Shown here: one piece after another, positions 1-4,953 of the stretch | Layout: each line of letters opens with the position of its first letter | Numbering within the stretch: the first letter of the stretch is position 1 | From: Actinotalea sp. | GTDB lineage: Bacteria; Actinomycetota; Actinomycetes; Actinomycetales; Cellulomonadaceae | Reading direction: 5' to 3' | Assembly (NCBI GenBank): GCA_014360395.1 | Contig: JACIXM010000231.1 | Span: 1 to 7,927, forward strand | DNA length: 7,927 bases | Translations under genes and position numbers: made by a program | The notes under the pieces: model-generated | Databases searched by the model: none | Told to the model about the DNA's origin: nothing | What the model saw: the letters and a program-made list of their open reading frames with translations, nothing else

Positions 1-133
1 GTGGGACTCCTGCGCGGTGGCCGTCCGGGACGTGCTGGAGCGATGCTGCGCCGAGGGGCCACCCGCGGTGCGGGGCGCGCGCCGGCGCGGCGCGGCGTCA
101 CGCCGCCCACGGCCCCCGGGCGGAGTAGCGTGA
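1..133 (+). other. Possible 3' end of an unidentified upstream gene
   Basis: Reading frame 2 is open from the window edge to a TGA at 131-133, six bases before the trkA start. The first 16 or so codons (beginning WDSCAVAVRDVLERC) have the G/C third-position pattern of real genes here, but the rest is Arg/Pro/Ala-rich and looks like translated GC-rich spacer. I recognise no family. In other actinobacteria an amino-acid permease often lies divergent to this trkA pair, and no permease N terminus is visible on the minus strand here. The stretch may simply be intergenic. It also contains the perfect hairpin GCGGCG-TCA-CGCCGC at 92-106. Confidence 0.2.
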
Positions 134-135
134 GG
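126..135 (+). promoter_or_regulatory. Candidate -10 element and weak RBS before the first trkA
   Basis: TAGCGT at 126-131 fits the actinobacterial -10 consensus TANNNT and ends 8 bases before the GTG start at 140. A transcript from it would have almost no leader. The overlapping GTGAGG at 130-135 is a partial Shine-Dalgarno only 4 bases from the start. Either reading is possible, and no clear -35 is seen. Confidence 0.3.
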
Positions 136-139
136 CCCC

Positions 140-808
140 GTGCACTTCGTCATCATGGGCTGCGGCCGGGTCGGGGCCACCCTCGCGCAGTCGCTGGAGG
201 CCCGAGGCCACTCCGTCGCGGTGATCGACCAGAACCCCGAGGCGTTCCGGCGGCTCGACGCCGACTTCGGCGGCAACCGTGTCACGGGCCTCGGCTTCGA
301 CCGGGAGACGCTCCTGCAGGCCGGGGTCGAGGACGCCTTCGCCTTCGCGGCCGTCTCGGACGGGGACAACTCGAACATCCTCGCCGCGCGTGTCGCCCGG
401 GAGACGTTCGGCGTGGACAACGTGGTCGCCCGCATCTACGACCCGCACCGCGCCGAGATCTACCAGCGACTCGGCATCCCGACGGTGGCGACCGTGCGCT
501 GGACGGCGGACCAGGTGCTGCGCCGCATGCTGCCCATGGGCGCGACGCACGAGTACCGCGACGCCTCCGGGCGCGTCGTCATCGCCCAGATCGACGTGCA
601 CCCGGGCTGGATCGGTACCACGGTCGCCCGCATCGAGGAGCAGGTCCGGGCGCGCGTGGCCTACCTCACCCGGTTCGGGGACGGGATGCTGCCGACCTCG
701 CAGACCCTCCTGCAGGAGCACGACCTCCTGCACGTCCTCGCGACCGCGGAGGACGTGCCCCGCGTCGAGCGCCTGCTCACCCACGCCCCCCAGCCCGAGG
801 AGGCCTGA
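140..808 (+). CDS. trkA: TrkA-family potassium uptake regulator, first RCK subunit
   Basis: This 222-residue protein is a cytoplasmic RCK (regulator of K+ conductance) subunit that binds NAD(H) or another nucleotide and gates a Trk/Ktr potassium channel. The N-terminal Rossmann domain (TrkA_N, about residues 1-120) starts MHFVIMGCGRVG, with the GxGxxG loop at 7-12 and an acidic Asp30 at the end of the second strand, which typically contacts the ribose. A C-terminal RCK_C domain spans about 138-212. The length matches single-RCK actinobacterial members such as mycobacterial CeoB. The GTG start is chosen because it gives the canonical family N terminus; Shine-Dalgarno support is weak. The stop and the next start share one base (TGATG), so the two RCK genes are almost certainly cotranscribed and translationally coupled. 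No membrane pore subunit (TrkH/KtrB) lies in the window. Confidence 0.93.
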   Translation: MHFVIMGCGRVGATLAQSLEARGHSVAVIDQNPEAFRRLDADFGGNRVTGLGFDRETLLQAGVEDAFAFAAVSDGDNSNILAARVARETFGVDNVVARIYDPHRAEIYQRLGIPTVATVRWTADQVLRRMLPMGATHEYRDASGRVVIAQIDVHPGWIGTTVARIEEQVRARVAYLTRFGDGMLPTSQTLLQEHDLLHVLATAEDVPRVERLLTHAPQPEEA

Positions 809-1482
809 TGCGCGTCGTCATCGCGGGCGCCGGCTCCGTCGGCCGCTCGATCGCCCGGGAGCTCCTCGCCGCCGAGCACGAGGTCACGCTCGTCGACAAG
901 CAGCCGTCCGCGATGCGTGTCGCGTCGGTCGCCGATGCCGAGTGGCTCCTGGCGGACGCGTGCGAGCTCTCCGCCCTGACCCAGGCCCGGGTGGACGAGT
1001 GCGACGTCATCGTCGCCGCCACGGGGGACGACAAGGTCAACCTCGTCGTCTCGCTGCTGGCGAAGACCGAGTACGGCGTCCCCCGCACCGTCGCCCGGGT
1101 CAACAACCCGAAGAACGAGTGGATGTTCGACGAGGCATGGGGTGTGGACGTCGCCGTCTCCACACCACGGATCATGACGGCCATGGTCGAGGAGGCCGTC
1201 GCGGTCGGGGACCTGGTGAAGATCTTCACCTTCCACCAGTCGGGGGCCGACATCCTCGAGCTGACCCTGCCGCCGGACTCCCCGCTGGAGGGCACCCGGG
1301 TGGGTCAGGTGCCGTGGCCCGCCGACACGGTGCTCGCGGCCCTCGTCCGGGACGGCCGCCCGCTGGCGCCGAGCGCGGACGACACCCTCGAGATCGGGGA
1401 CGAGCTCCTCATCGTGGCGGGCTCGGAGGCGGACCGGGACGCGCTGCAGCGGCTGCTCGTGGTCCGACCAGCAGCCACGTGA
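808..1482 (+). CDS. trkA: TrkA-family potassium uptake regulator, second RCK subunit
   Basis: This is a 224-residue paralogue of the preceding gene, corresponding to mycobacterial CeoC. The nucleotide-binding Rossmann domain begins MRVVIAGAGSVG, with GxGxxG at 7-12 and Asp30 closing the second strand. ATGDDKVNL at 71-79 and RVNNPKN at 97-103 are typical TrkA_N segments. An RCK_C domain follows at about 135-217, ending in the DELLIVAG strand. The ATG overlaps the stop of the first trkA by one base. Two adjacent RCK genes suggest a hetero-oligomeric gating ring, but that is inference. The last 74 bases, encoding about residues 201-224, overlap antiparallel with the 3' end of the convergent DUF3159 gene. 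The open frame continues upstream with no stop to position 1, but that extension encodes Arg/Gly-rich nonsense antisense to nothing and overlaps the first trkA in another frame. Confidence 0.93.
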   Translation: MRVVIAGAGSVGRSIARELLAAEHEVTLVDKQPSAMRVASVADAEWLLADACELSALTQARVDECDVIVAATGDDKVNLVVSLLAKTEYGVPRTVARVNNPKNEWMFDEAWGVDVAVSTPRIMTAMVEEAVAVGDLVKIFTFHQSGADILELTLPPDSPLEGTRVGQVPWPADTVLAALVRDGRPLAPSADDTLEIGDELLIVAGSEADRDALQRLLVVRPAAT

Positions 1483-2194
1483 CCCACAGGACGAGCGCGA
1501 AGAGCGGGACACCCATGGCCAGGCGGGCCGTACCCAGCCAGCCCACGGCGTCCTCGCCCTGGAGGTACAGCGGCAGCTGGACCGCCAGCCGGGCGGCGAA
1601 CATCCCTGCCCACAGCCACGTCGCCCACGCGTAGCGACGCCGCAGCGGGGCCGCTGCCGGGGCCGTCCGCCAGGACATGTCGTTCCCGCGCAGCAGGCTG
1701 ACGACGACGCCCACGAGCGGCCACCCCACGAGCACCGACAGCGCGGTGCCCGCCAGCCACGCCCCGTTCACCCACAGTCCCCAGGCGAAGAAGTCCTGGG
1801 CCTCCCCCGTCCTGGAGGCCCACAGCACGCCGACCCCGACGCCGACGACGCCGGAGAACGCCTGGGTGGCGGGGGTCCGCTGCAGGAGCCGGACGACGAC
1901 GGCGGCCGCCGCGACCCCACCAGAGGCCACCAGGGCGGGGACGAGGTCACGCGTGAGGAGGTAGGCGACGACGAAGACGAGGCCGGGCAGGACCGACTCG
2001 ACCAGCCCGCGGACGCCGCCGACCGCCTCGGCGACGGAGAACTGGTCACCGGCGAGCACCCGCACACCGCGCCCCGCGCCGGGAACGGCGTCGGCCGCCG
2101 TCGGCGCACCGGGCTCCCCGGGCGCAGCAGGGGTGGCGGGCGCAGCGGGGGTGGCGGGGTCCTCCGGCACGTCGCGGGGGTCGTCGGCAGCCAC
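1409..2194 (-). CDS. DUF3159 family integral membrane protein
   Basis: The predicted protein has 261 residues. The first 45 or so are a Pro/Ala/Asp/Glu-rich, probably disordered cytoplasmic tail containing a duplicated ATPAAP hexapeptide. A hydrophobic core follows, with likely membrane segments near residues 65-80, 84-103, 113-126, 134-168 (probably two) and 222-244. The features RGLVESVLPGLVFVVAYL, WVNGAWLAGTALSVLVGWPLVG and RRYAWATWLWAG...RLAVQLPLYL are what I recognise as DUF3159, the Rv2693c type. Function is unknown; adjacency to the trkA pair is conserved in actinobacteria. The GTG at 2194 is chosen over upstream starts because GAGGAG (2205-2200) sits 5 bases before it, while the upstream extension is Cys/Arg/Pro-rich and antisense to nothing conserved. 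The 3' end overlaps the convergent trkA by 74 bp, and there is no earlier in-frame stop. Confidence 0.85.
   Translation of the reverse strand: MAADDPRDVPEDPATPAAPATPAAPGEPGAPTAADAVPGAGRGVRVLAGDQFSVAEAVGGVRGLVESVLPGLVFVVAYLLTRDLVPALVASGGVAAAAVVVRLLQRTPATQAFSGVVGVGVGVLWASRTGEAQDFFAWGLWVNGAWLAGTALSVLVGWPLVGVVVSLLRGNDMSWRTAPAAAPLRRRYAWATWLWAGMFAARLAVQLPLYLQGEDAVGWLGTARLAMGVPLFALVLWVTWLLVGPRAAAAARPGPPPSPPR
2121..2156 (-). repeat. Two-copy 18-bp tandem repeat inside the DUF3159 gene
   Basis: On the plus strand, GGCGCAGCAGGGGTGGCG (2121-2138) is followed directly by GGCGCAGCGGGGGTGGCG (2139-2156), differing at one base. The repeat is in frame and encodes ATPAAP twice in the disordered N-terminal tail, so copy-number change would keep the frame. 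Confidence 0.8.
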
Positions 2195-2199
2195 GGGTG

Positions 2200-2205
2200 C
2201 TCCTC
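2200..2205 (-). promoter_or_regulatory. Ribosome binding site deciding the DUF3159 start
   Basis: GAGGAG on the minus strand lies 5 bases upstream of the GTG at 2194-2192. It is the only good Shine-Dalgarno match near any candidate start of this gene. Confidence 0.7.
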
Positions 2206-2226
2206 GTCGGTCGGTGGATGGGATCG

Positions 2227-2240
2227 GCCGGCGGGCCGGC
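2227..2240 (-). terminator. Candidate hairpin after the OB-fold gene
   Basis: GCCGGC-GG-GCCGGC can fold as a 5-bp GCCGG/CCGGC stem with a 4-base loop, in the 97-bp gap between the OB-fold gene stop and the DUF3159 start. No T-rich tail follows, so termination is uncertain. The motif is also common by chance at this base composition. Confidence 0.25.
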
Positions 2241-2291
2241 ACGCACGGCCGCGTCCCGTCGCACGCGGCGGCAGGGCGAGCGCCCGGCGTC

Positions 2292-2660
2292 TCAGCCGTC
2301 GTCGGCGAGGAGCTCGTAGCGCGGGTTGTACATGGTGGCGGTACCACCGTCCTCGCTCACCATGCCGGTCACGCGCAGACGACGGCCGGGATGGATCCCC
2401 GGGATCTCCCGCCGCCCGAGCCAGACCAGACGCAGCGCGCCCGTGCCGTCGTAGAGCTCCGCCTCCAGGGCCGGCACGGTCTGCCGTGACCGCAGCGTCA
2501 CGCTGCGCAGGACGCCGGCGACGGTCACGCGGTGCCGGTCCTCGGCCTGGTCCACGGGGCAGCAGCCGGAACGCTGCGTACGACGGCGCTCCTGGACGGC
2601 CTCGAACTCCGTCCGTGACGCGGTGAGGCCGCGGAGCAGACCCTGCACCCGACCTGCCAT
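2292..2660 (-). CDS. OB-fold nucleic-acid-binding domain protein (Rv2694c type)
   Basis: This is a 122-residue soluble protein. A basic N-terminal stretch (TEFEAVQERRRTQRSG, residues 17-32) and the Cys-Cys-Pro of SGCCPVDQ (31-38) precede a five-stranded OB-fold-like core at about 44-117 (RVTVAGVLRSVTL, ALEAELYDGTGALRLVWLGR, PGRRLRVTGMV, ATMYNPRYEL). The strand order and the LYDGTGALRLVWLGR segment resemble the tRNA_anti/OB family, so binding of single-stranded nucleic acid is plausible but unproven. The length equals, as I recall it, that of the mycobacterial homologue. Its ATG shares one base with the DUF3710 stop (TGATG), so it is probably translated by coupling from that gene, with which it forms a two-gene operon. 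Confidence 0.85.
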   Translation of the reverse strand: MAGRVQGLLRGLTASRTEFEAVQERRRTQRSGCCPVDQAEDRHRVTVAGVLRSVTLRSRQTVPALEAELYDGTGALRLVWLGRREIPGIHPGRRLRVTGMVSEDGGTATMYNPRYELLADDG

Positions 2661-3376
2661 CAGCGCGTCTCCGTGATCTCCGGGCCGCGGGTGAGGACGT
2701 CCGGCGCGGGCTCGGTGCCGGGCAGCTCGGTACGCGGCCGTCCCGGCAGCGTCAGAGGGAGCAGGTCCCGCGGCGCACGGGCCTCGGTCCCCCGGACGAC
2801 CACGACGTCGGCGAAGACCTCCTCCAGCTCCTCGGCCGCGGCCTCCTCGGCCGCCGCGCGACCCGTGAGGACACCGCGCAGGAACCAGCGCGGGCCGTCG
2901 ACGCCGATGAACCGTGCGGGGCGGTGGCCGGTACGGCCCTCGGAGGTGCGGACCGGCACGCGTGCGAGCAGCTCGCGACCGAACGGCCCGACGATGTCCT
3001 CGGCGGACCCGCCCTGCTTCGTGACGGACTCGGCGATCTCCGCCCGGATCTCGTCCCAGATGCCCTCGGTCCGCGGAGCGGCGAAGACCTGCAGCTGCAG
3101 GGCCGAGCCGTGCAGCTGCACCGCCGCGGCCGTGACGAGGCGGGAGGTCTTCTCGACCTCCATCCTCAGCTCCATCCCTTCGCGGCCGGGCAGCCAGAGA
3201 GGTCCGAGGTCGACGCGCCTGCCGCGGTCGGGGACCTCGCTGACGTCCCAGGGACCCCGCTGGCGTGCCGGGGTCGCGTCCGCCCCCGGTCCCGCGCCCG
3301 CGGGCCCCTCGTCGACGAGCGCCGCGTCCTGGTCCGGGACGGCGTCCGCCTGCTTGCCTCGACGGAACAAGCCCAC
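2660..3376 (-). CDS. DUF3710 domain-containing protein
   Basis: This is a 238-residue protein of a conserved actinobacterial family with no assigned function (Rv2696c type). It begins with the family's short basic GLFRRGK motif, followed by an acidic, Ala/Gly-rich linker. The DUF3710 domain runs from about 41 to 215 and contains GPWDVSEVPD (41-50), RVDLGPLWLP (54-63), GIWDEIRAEIAESV (105-118), EDIVGPFGRELLARVPV (126-142) and RFIGVDGPRWFLRGVLTGRAA (155-175). There is no signal peptide or membrane segment. The GTG start at 3376 is chosen because it gives that family N terminus and has GAGAGG (3390-3385) 8 bases upstream; an open extension to 3472 is Arg-rich and not family-like. It is coupled to the downstream OB-fold gene and follows dut after 92 bp. 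Confidence 0.88.
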   Translation of the reverse strand: MGLFRRGKQADAVPDQDAALVDEGPAGAGPGADATPARQRGPWDVSEVPDRGRRVDLGPLWLPGREGMELRMEVEKTSRLVTAAAVQLHGSALQLQVFAAPRTEGIWDEIRAEIAESVTKQGGSAEDIVGPFGRELLARVPVRTSEGRTGHRPARFIGVDGPRWFLRGVLTGRAAAEEAAAEELEEVFADVVVVRGTEARAPRDLLPLTLPGRPRTELPGTEPAPDVLTRGPEITETR

Positions 3377-3423
3377 GCGTCCTGCCTCTCGCCTCACGGT
3401 CCGCCTCGTGCGGTCCTCCTCCG

Positions 3424-3429
3424 ACCCTA
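3424..3429 (-). promoter_or_regulatory. Candidate -10 element for the DUF3710/OB-fold operon
   Basis: TAGGGT on the minus strand fits TANNNT and would start transcription near 3417, giving a leader of about 40 bases to the GTG at 3376. The -35 position (TGGGAG, 3452-3447, 17-base spacing) is a poor match. This would give the DUF3710 operon a promoter separate from dut. Confidence 0.35.
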
Positions 3430-3440
3430 GACGGCCGGGC

Positions 3441-3458
3441 GCCGGCCTCCCAGCCGGC
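3441..3458 (-). terminator. Candidate terminator hairpin after dut
   Basis: GCCGGC (3441-3446) and GCCGGC (3453-3458) flank a 6-base loop and can form an all-GC 6-bp stem. It starts 10 bases after the dut stop on the minus strand. No T-tract follows, which is usual for GC-rich actinobacteria. Together with the TANNNT element just downstream, it argues for a transcription boundary between dut and DUF3710. Confidence 0.4.
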
Positions 3459-3468
3459 AGCCGACCCG

Positions 3469-3939
3469 TCACCCGGGCGGCGCCCCCCAGCCGCCGCTCG
3501 AGCCCAGGCCGCCGCCGCCGCGGTGCGAGCCGGGCAGACGCTCGGCGACCACGAACCGGGCGCGCGCCACCCGCTGCACGACGAGCTGGGCGATCCGGTC
3601 TCCGCGCCGCAGCACGACCGGCTCCGACGCGTCCGTGTTCAGGAGCGTGACCATGATCTCGCCGCGGTACCCGGCGTCCACCGTGCCCGGGGCGTTGACG
3701 ACGGTCAGGCCGTGCCGGGCCGCCAGACCGGAACGCGGGTGGACGAACGCGGCGTAGCCGTCCGGCAGGGCGATCCGCACCCCGGTCGGCACGGTCTCGC
3801 GCTCGCCGGGCGCGAGCTCGACGTCGACCCGGGTCACCAGGTCCGCACCGGCGTCGCCCGGGTGCGCGTAGGCGGGCACCGGGAGGTCGTCCTCGACGAA
3901 GGTGAGGAGCACGTCGACGGCGGTGGGGTCGTGCGGCAC
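3469..3939 (-). CDS. dut: Deoxyuridine 5'-triphosphate nucleotidohydrolase (dUTPase)
   Basis: This enzyme hydrolyses dUTP to dUMP and pyrophosphate, keeping uracil out of DNA and feeding thymidylate synthesis. The protein has 156 residues, the usual size of a homotrimeric dUTPase, and all five motifs are present: AHPGDAGADL (25-34), PRSGLA (68-73), GTVDAGYRGEI (85-95, with catalytic Asp88 and Tyr91), GDRIAQLV (113-120) and RGGGGLGSSGG (140-150). In motif 5 the residue that normally stacks over the uracil (Phe/Tyr, or His in mycobacteria) is Leu144. The GTG at 3939 gives the standard N terminus and has no Shine-Dalgarno; instead a TAGAGT -10-like hexamer ends 6 bases upstream, so a leaderless mRNA is likely. 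It is divergent from DUF3093 across 40 bp. Confidence 0.96.
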   Translation of the reverse strand: MPHDPTAVDVLLTFVEDDLPVPAYAHPGDAGADLVTRVDVELAPGERETVPTGVRIALPDGYAAFVHPRSGLAARHGLTVVNAPGTVDAGYRGEIMVTLLNTDASEPVVLRRGDRIAQLVVQRVARARFVVAERLPGSHRGGGGLGSSGGWGAPPG

Positions 3940-3940
3940 G

Positions 3941-3958
3941 CGACGACTCTAGTCGTCG
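3941..3958. promoter_or_regulatory. Perfect palindrome in the dut/DUF3093 divergent promoter region
   Basis: CGACGACT and AGTCGTCG are perfect 8-bp inverted arms separated by CT. The two-base centre is too short for an RNA hairpin loop without breaking pairs, so a DNA operator for a dimeric regulator is the more natural reading. It contains the presumed dut -10 element and sits where the -35 of DUF3093 would be. Confidence 0.45.
3946..3951 (-). promoter_or_regulatory. Candidate -10 element for a leaderless dut transcript
   Basis: TAGAGT (minus strand) matches TANNNT and is followed by exactly 6 bases before the dut GTG. That is the spacing expected if transcription starts at the start codon. 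dut has no Shine-Dalgarno, which is consistent. No recognisable -35 is present. Confidence 0.45.
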
Positions 3959-3967
3959 GACGGGTGC

Positions 3968-3973
3968 GAGACT
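3968..3973 (+). promoter_or_regulatory. Weak candidate extended -10 for DUF3093
   Basis: TGC-GAGACT has a TGN extension followed by a hexamer matching NANNNT, ending 6 bases before the ATG at 3980. Only GGGG (3974-3977) could act as a Shine-Dalgarno, and it is just 2 bases from the start. A leaderless start is possible, but the first consensus T is missing. Confidence 0.2.
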
Positions 3974-3979
3974 GGGGCC

Positions 3980-4492
3980 ATGCCGACCGAGCCTGTCCCC
4001 ACCGCCGGCGCCCCCCTGCCCGTCCCGTACGTCGAGCGCCTCCTGCCCGGACCGCTGGGCTGGTCGTTCGTCCTCGGCTTCGCGCTCTTCGTCCTGGTCG
4101 CGCTCGTCCCGGTGGACGTCGTGGTCGCGGCCGTCGTGGCCGTCGTCACGCTCGTCGTCGGCGTCGCGGCCGTCGCGGTGACGAGCGCCGTCGTGACGGT
4201 CGACGGCGGCGTCCTGCGCGCCGGACGGGCGCGGATCCCGGTGGGCCTGCTCGGCACGGGCCGGGCCCTGGACCGGGAGGAGGCCCGGGCGGCGCTCGGG
4301 CCGGGGTCGGACGCGCGCCTGTACGCCTGCTACCGGTCCTGGCTGCCCGGTGCGGTCCTCGTGACGGTCACCGACCCCGAGGACCCCACACCGGCATGGC
4401 TCGTCAGCTCGCGCTCACCGGCACGGCTGCTGGCGGCGCTCGAGGCCGCCCGCGGCAGCGCTCAGGCGGCGCACTCGGAGCAGATCGGCTGA
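3980..4492 (+). CDS. DUF3093 domain-containing membrane protein
   Basis: The protein has 170 residues. After a short N-terminal segment with the family's YVERLLPGPLGW (17-28), two hydrophobic, Val/Ala-rich membrane helices lie at about 29-44 and 46-71. A C-terminal domain of about 95 residues follows, probably cytoplasmic. Its motifs TVDGGVLRAGRARIPV (73-88), GTGRALDREEARAALGPGSDAR (92-113), WLPGAVLVTVTDPEDPTPAWLVSSRSPARLLAAL (121-154) are what I recognise as DUF3093 (Rv2698 type). No function is known. It is divergent from dut, and its last 31 bases overlap antiparallel with the 3' end of the DUF4193 gene. ATG at 3980 is chosen because it precedes the family motif with a normal-length N terminus. 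Confidence 0.87.
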   Translation: MPTEPVPTAGAPLPVPYVERLLPGPLGWSFVLGFALFVLVALVPVDVVVAAVVAVVTLVVGVAAVAVTSAVVTVDGGVLRAGRARIPVGLLGTGRALDREEARAALGPGSDARLYACYRSWLPGAVLVTVTDPEDPTPAWLVSSRSPARLLAALEAARGSAQAAHSEQIG

Positions 4493-4761
4493 CCGTTGCG
4501 CTCCCCGGCCAGCTGGCTGCGGTGGTGCACCAGGAAGCAGCTGGAGCACGTGAACTCGTCCGCCTGACGCGGCAGGACCCGGACGGAGAGCTCCTCGCCG
4601 GACAGGTCCGCGCCCGGCAGCTCGAAGCCCTCGGCCGCCTCCGTCTCGTCCTCGTCGACAACGCCCGAGTTCTTGTCGGACCGGCGCGCCTGCAGCTCCT
4701 GGAGCGAGTCCTCGCTGAGGTCCTCGTCGGTCTTGCGCGGTGCGTCGTAGTCGGTTGCCAT
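4462..4761 (-). CDS. DUF4193 family small zinc-ribbon-like protein
   Basis: This is a 99-residue acidic protein, strongly conserved in actinobacteria (Rv2699c type). It starts MATDYDAPRKTDEDLSEDS, has an acidic middle (VDEDETEAAEGFELPGADLSGEELSVRVLP) and ends with TCSSC...CSECAA. Cys72/Cys75 and Cys94/Cys97 form two CxxC pairs that could bind one zinc. His79 and His80 sit between them in the conserved FLVHHRSQLA. The role is unknown; a nucleic-acid or protein-binding adaptor is a guess. The ATG at 4761 is chosen because it gives the invariant family N terminus; an open extension to 4926 is Arg-rich and would run across the intergenic structure. The Shine-Dalgarno is weak (AAGAG, 4 bases away). 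The 3' end overlaps DUF3093 by 31 bp. Confidence 0.92.
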   Translation of the reverse strand: MATDYDAPRKTDEDLSEDSLQELQARRSDKNSGVVDEDETEAAEGFELPGADLSGEELSVRVLPRQADEFTCSSCFLVHHRSQLAGERNGQPICSECAA

Positions 4762-4903
4762 CAGGCTCTTCACACTCCGGGGGTCGTGGGGCGTCGTCGC
4801 GGGACGACGTCGGTACGTACTCAATGCACGACGTCCGCCTCTTGTTCCCGCGTCCGCTCGGCGTGGGGATTGTGCCCTATCGGCACCGGCGGCGCACCCA
4901 TCT
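4762..4903 (-). promoter_or_regulatory. DUF4193 upstream region with repeated motifs
   Basis: This is the long leader/promoter region of DUF4193. ACGACGTC occurs twice in the same orientation (4804-4811 and 4828-4835), 24 bp start to start, flanking a GTACGTAC palindrome (4813-4820). An AT-richer patch at 4869-4880 gives CACAAT (4874-4869) and TAGGGC (4879-4874) on the minus strand as imperfect -10 candidates, with no good -35. The direct repeats are candidate operator half-sites. No coding potential is seen. Confidence 0.35.
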
Positions 4904-4945
4904 GCCCGGCGAGGCGTGCCCAGCACACGCCGCGGGTGGCCGGGC
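4904..4945 (-). terminator. Two-part stem-loop after suhB, likely terminator
   Basis: Outer arms GCCCGGC (4904-4910) and GCCGGGC (4939-4945) pair perfectly over 7 bp and enclose an inner 6-bp stem, GGCGTG (4913-4918) with CACGCC (4926-4931), closed by a 7-base loop. The internal loop is 2 bases on one side and 7 on the other. It begins 8 bases after the suhB stop. There is no T-tract. Transcription termination or mRNA 3'-end stabilisation is the simplest role. Confidence 0.5.
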
Positions 4946-4953
4946 GGCGACGG

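Noticed and set aside
92..106. GCGGCG-TCA-CGCCGC hairpin as a terminator
   Set aside because: Good 6-bp stem but a 3-base loop and no T-tract, and the upstream gene it would terminate cannot be identified; mentioned only in the entry for 1-133.
1..807. Long upstream extension in frame with the second trkA
   Set aside because: It overlaps the first trkA in a different frame and encodes Arg/Pro-rich sequence. The ATG at 808 gives the canonical MRVVIAGAGSVG start at a TGATG coupling site.
98..1512. Minus-strand open frames opposite the two trkA genes
   Set aside because: They mirror the trkA codons, have no recognisable domain, and both trkA proteins are complete on the plus strand.
4842..4866. 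ECF-type promoter suggested by GGGAAC on the minus strand upstream of DUF4193
   Set aside because: No CGTC or GTT -10 element occurs at the required spacing.
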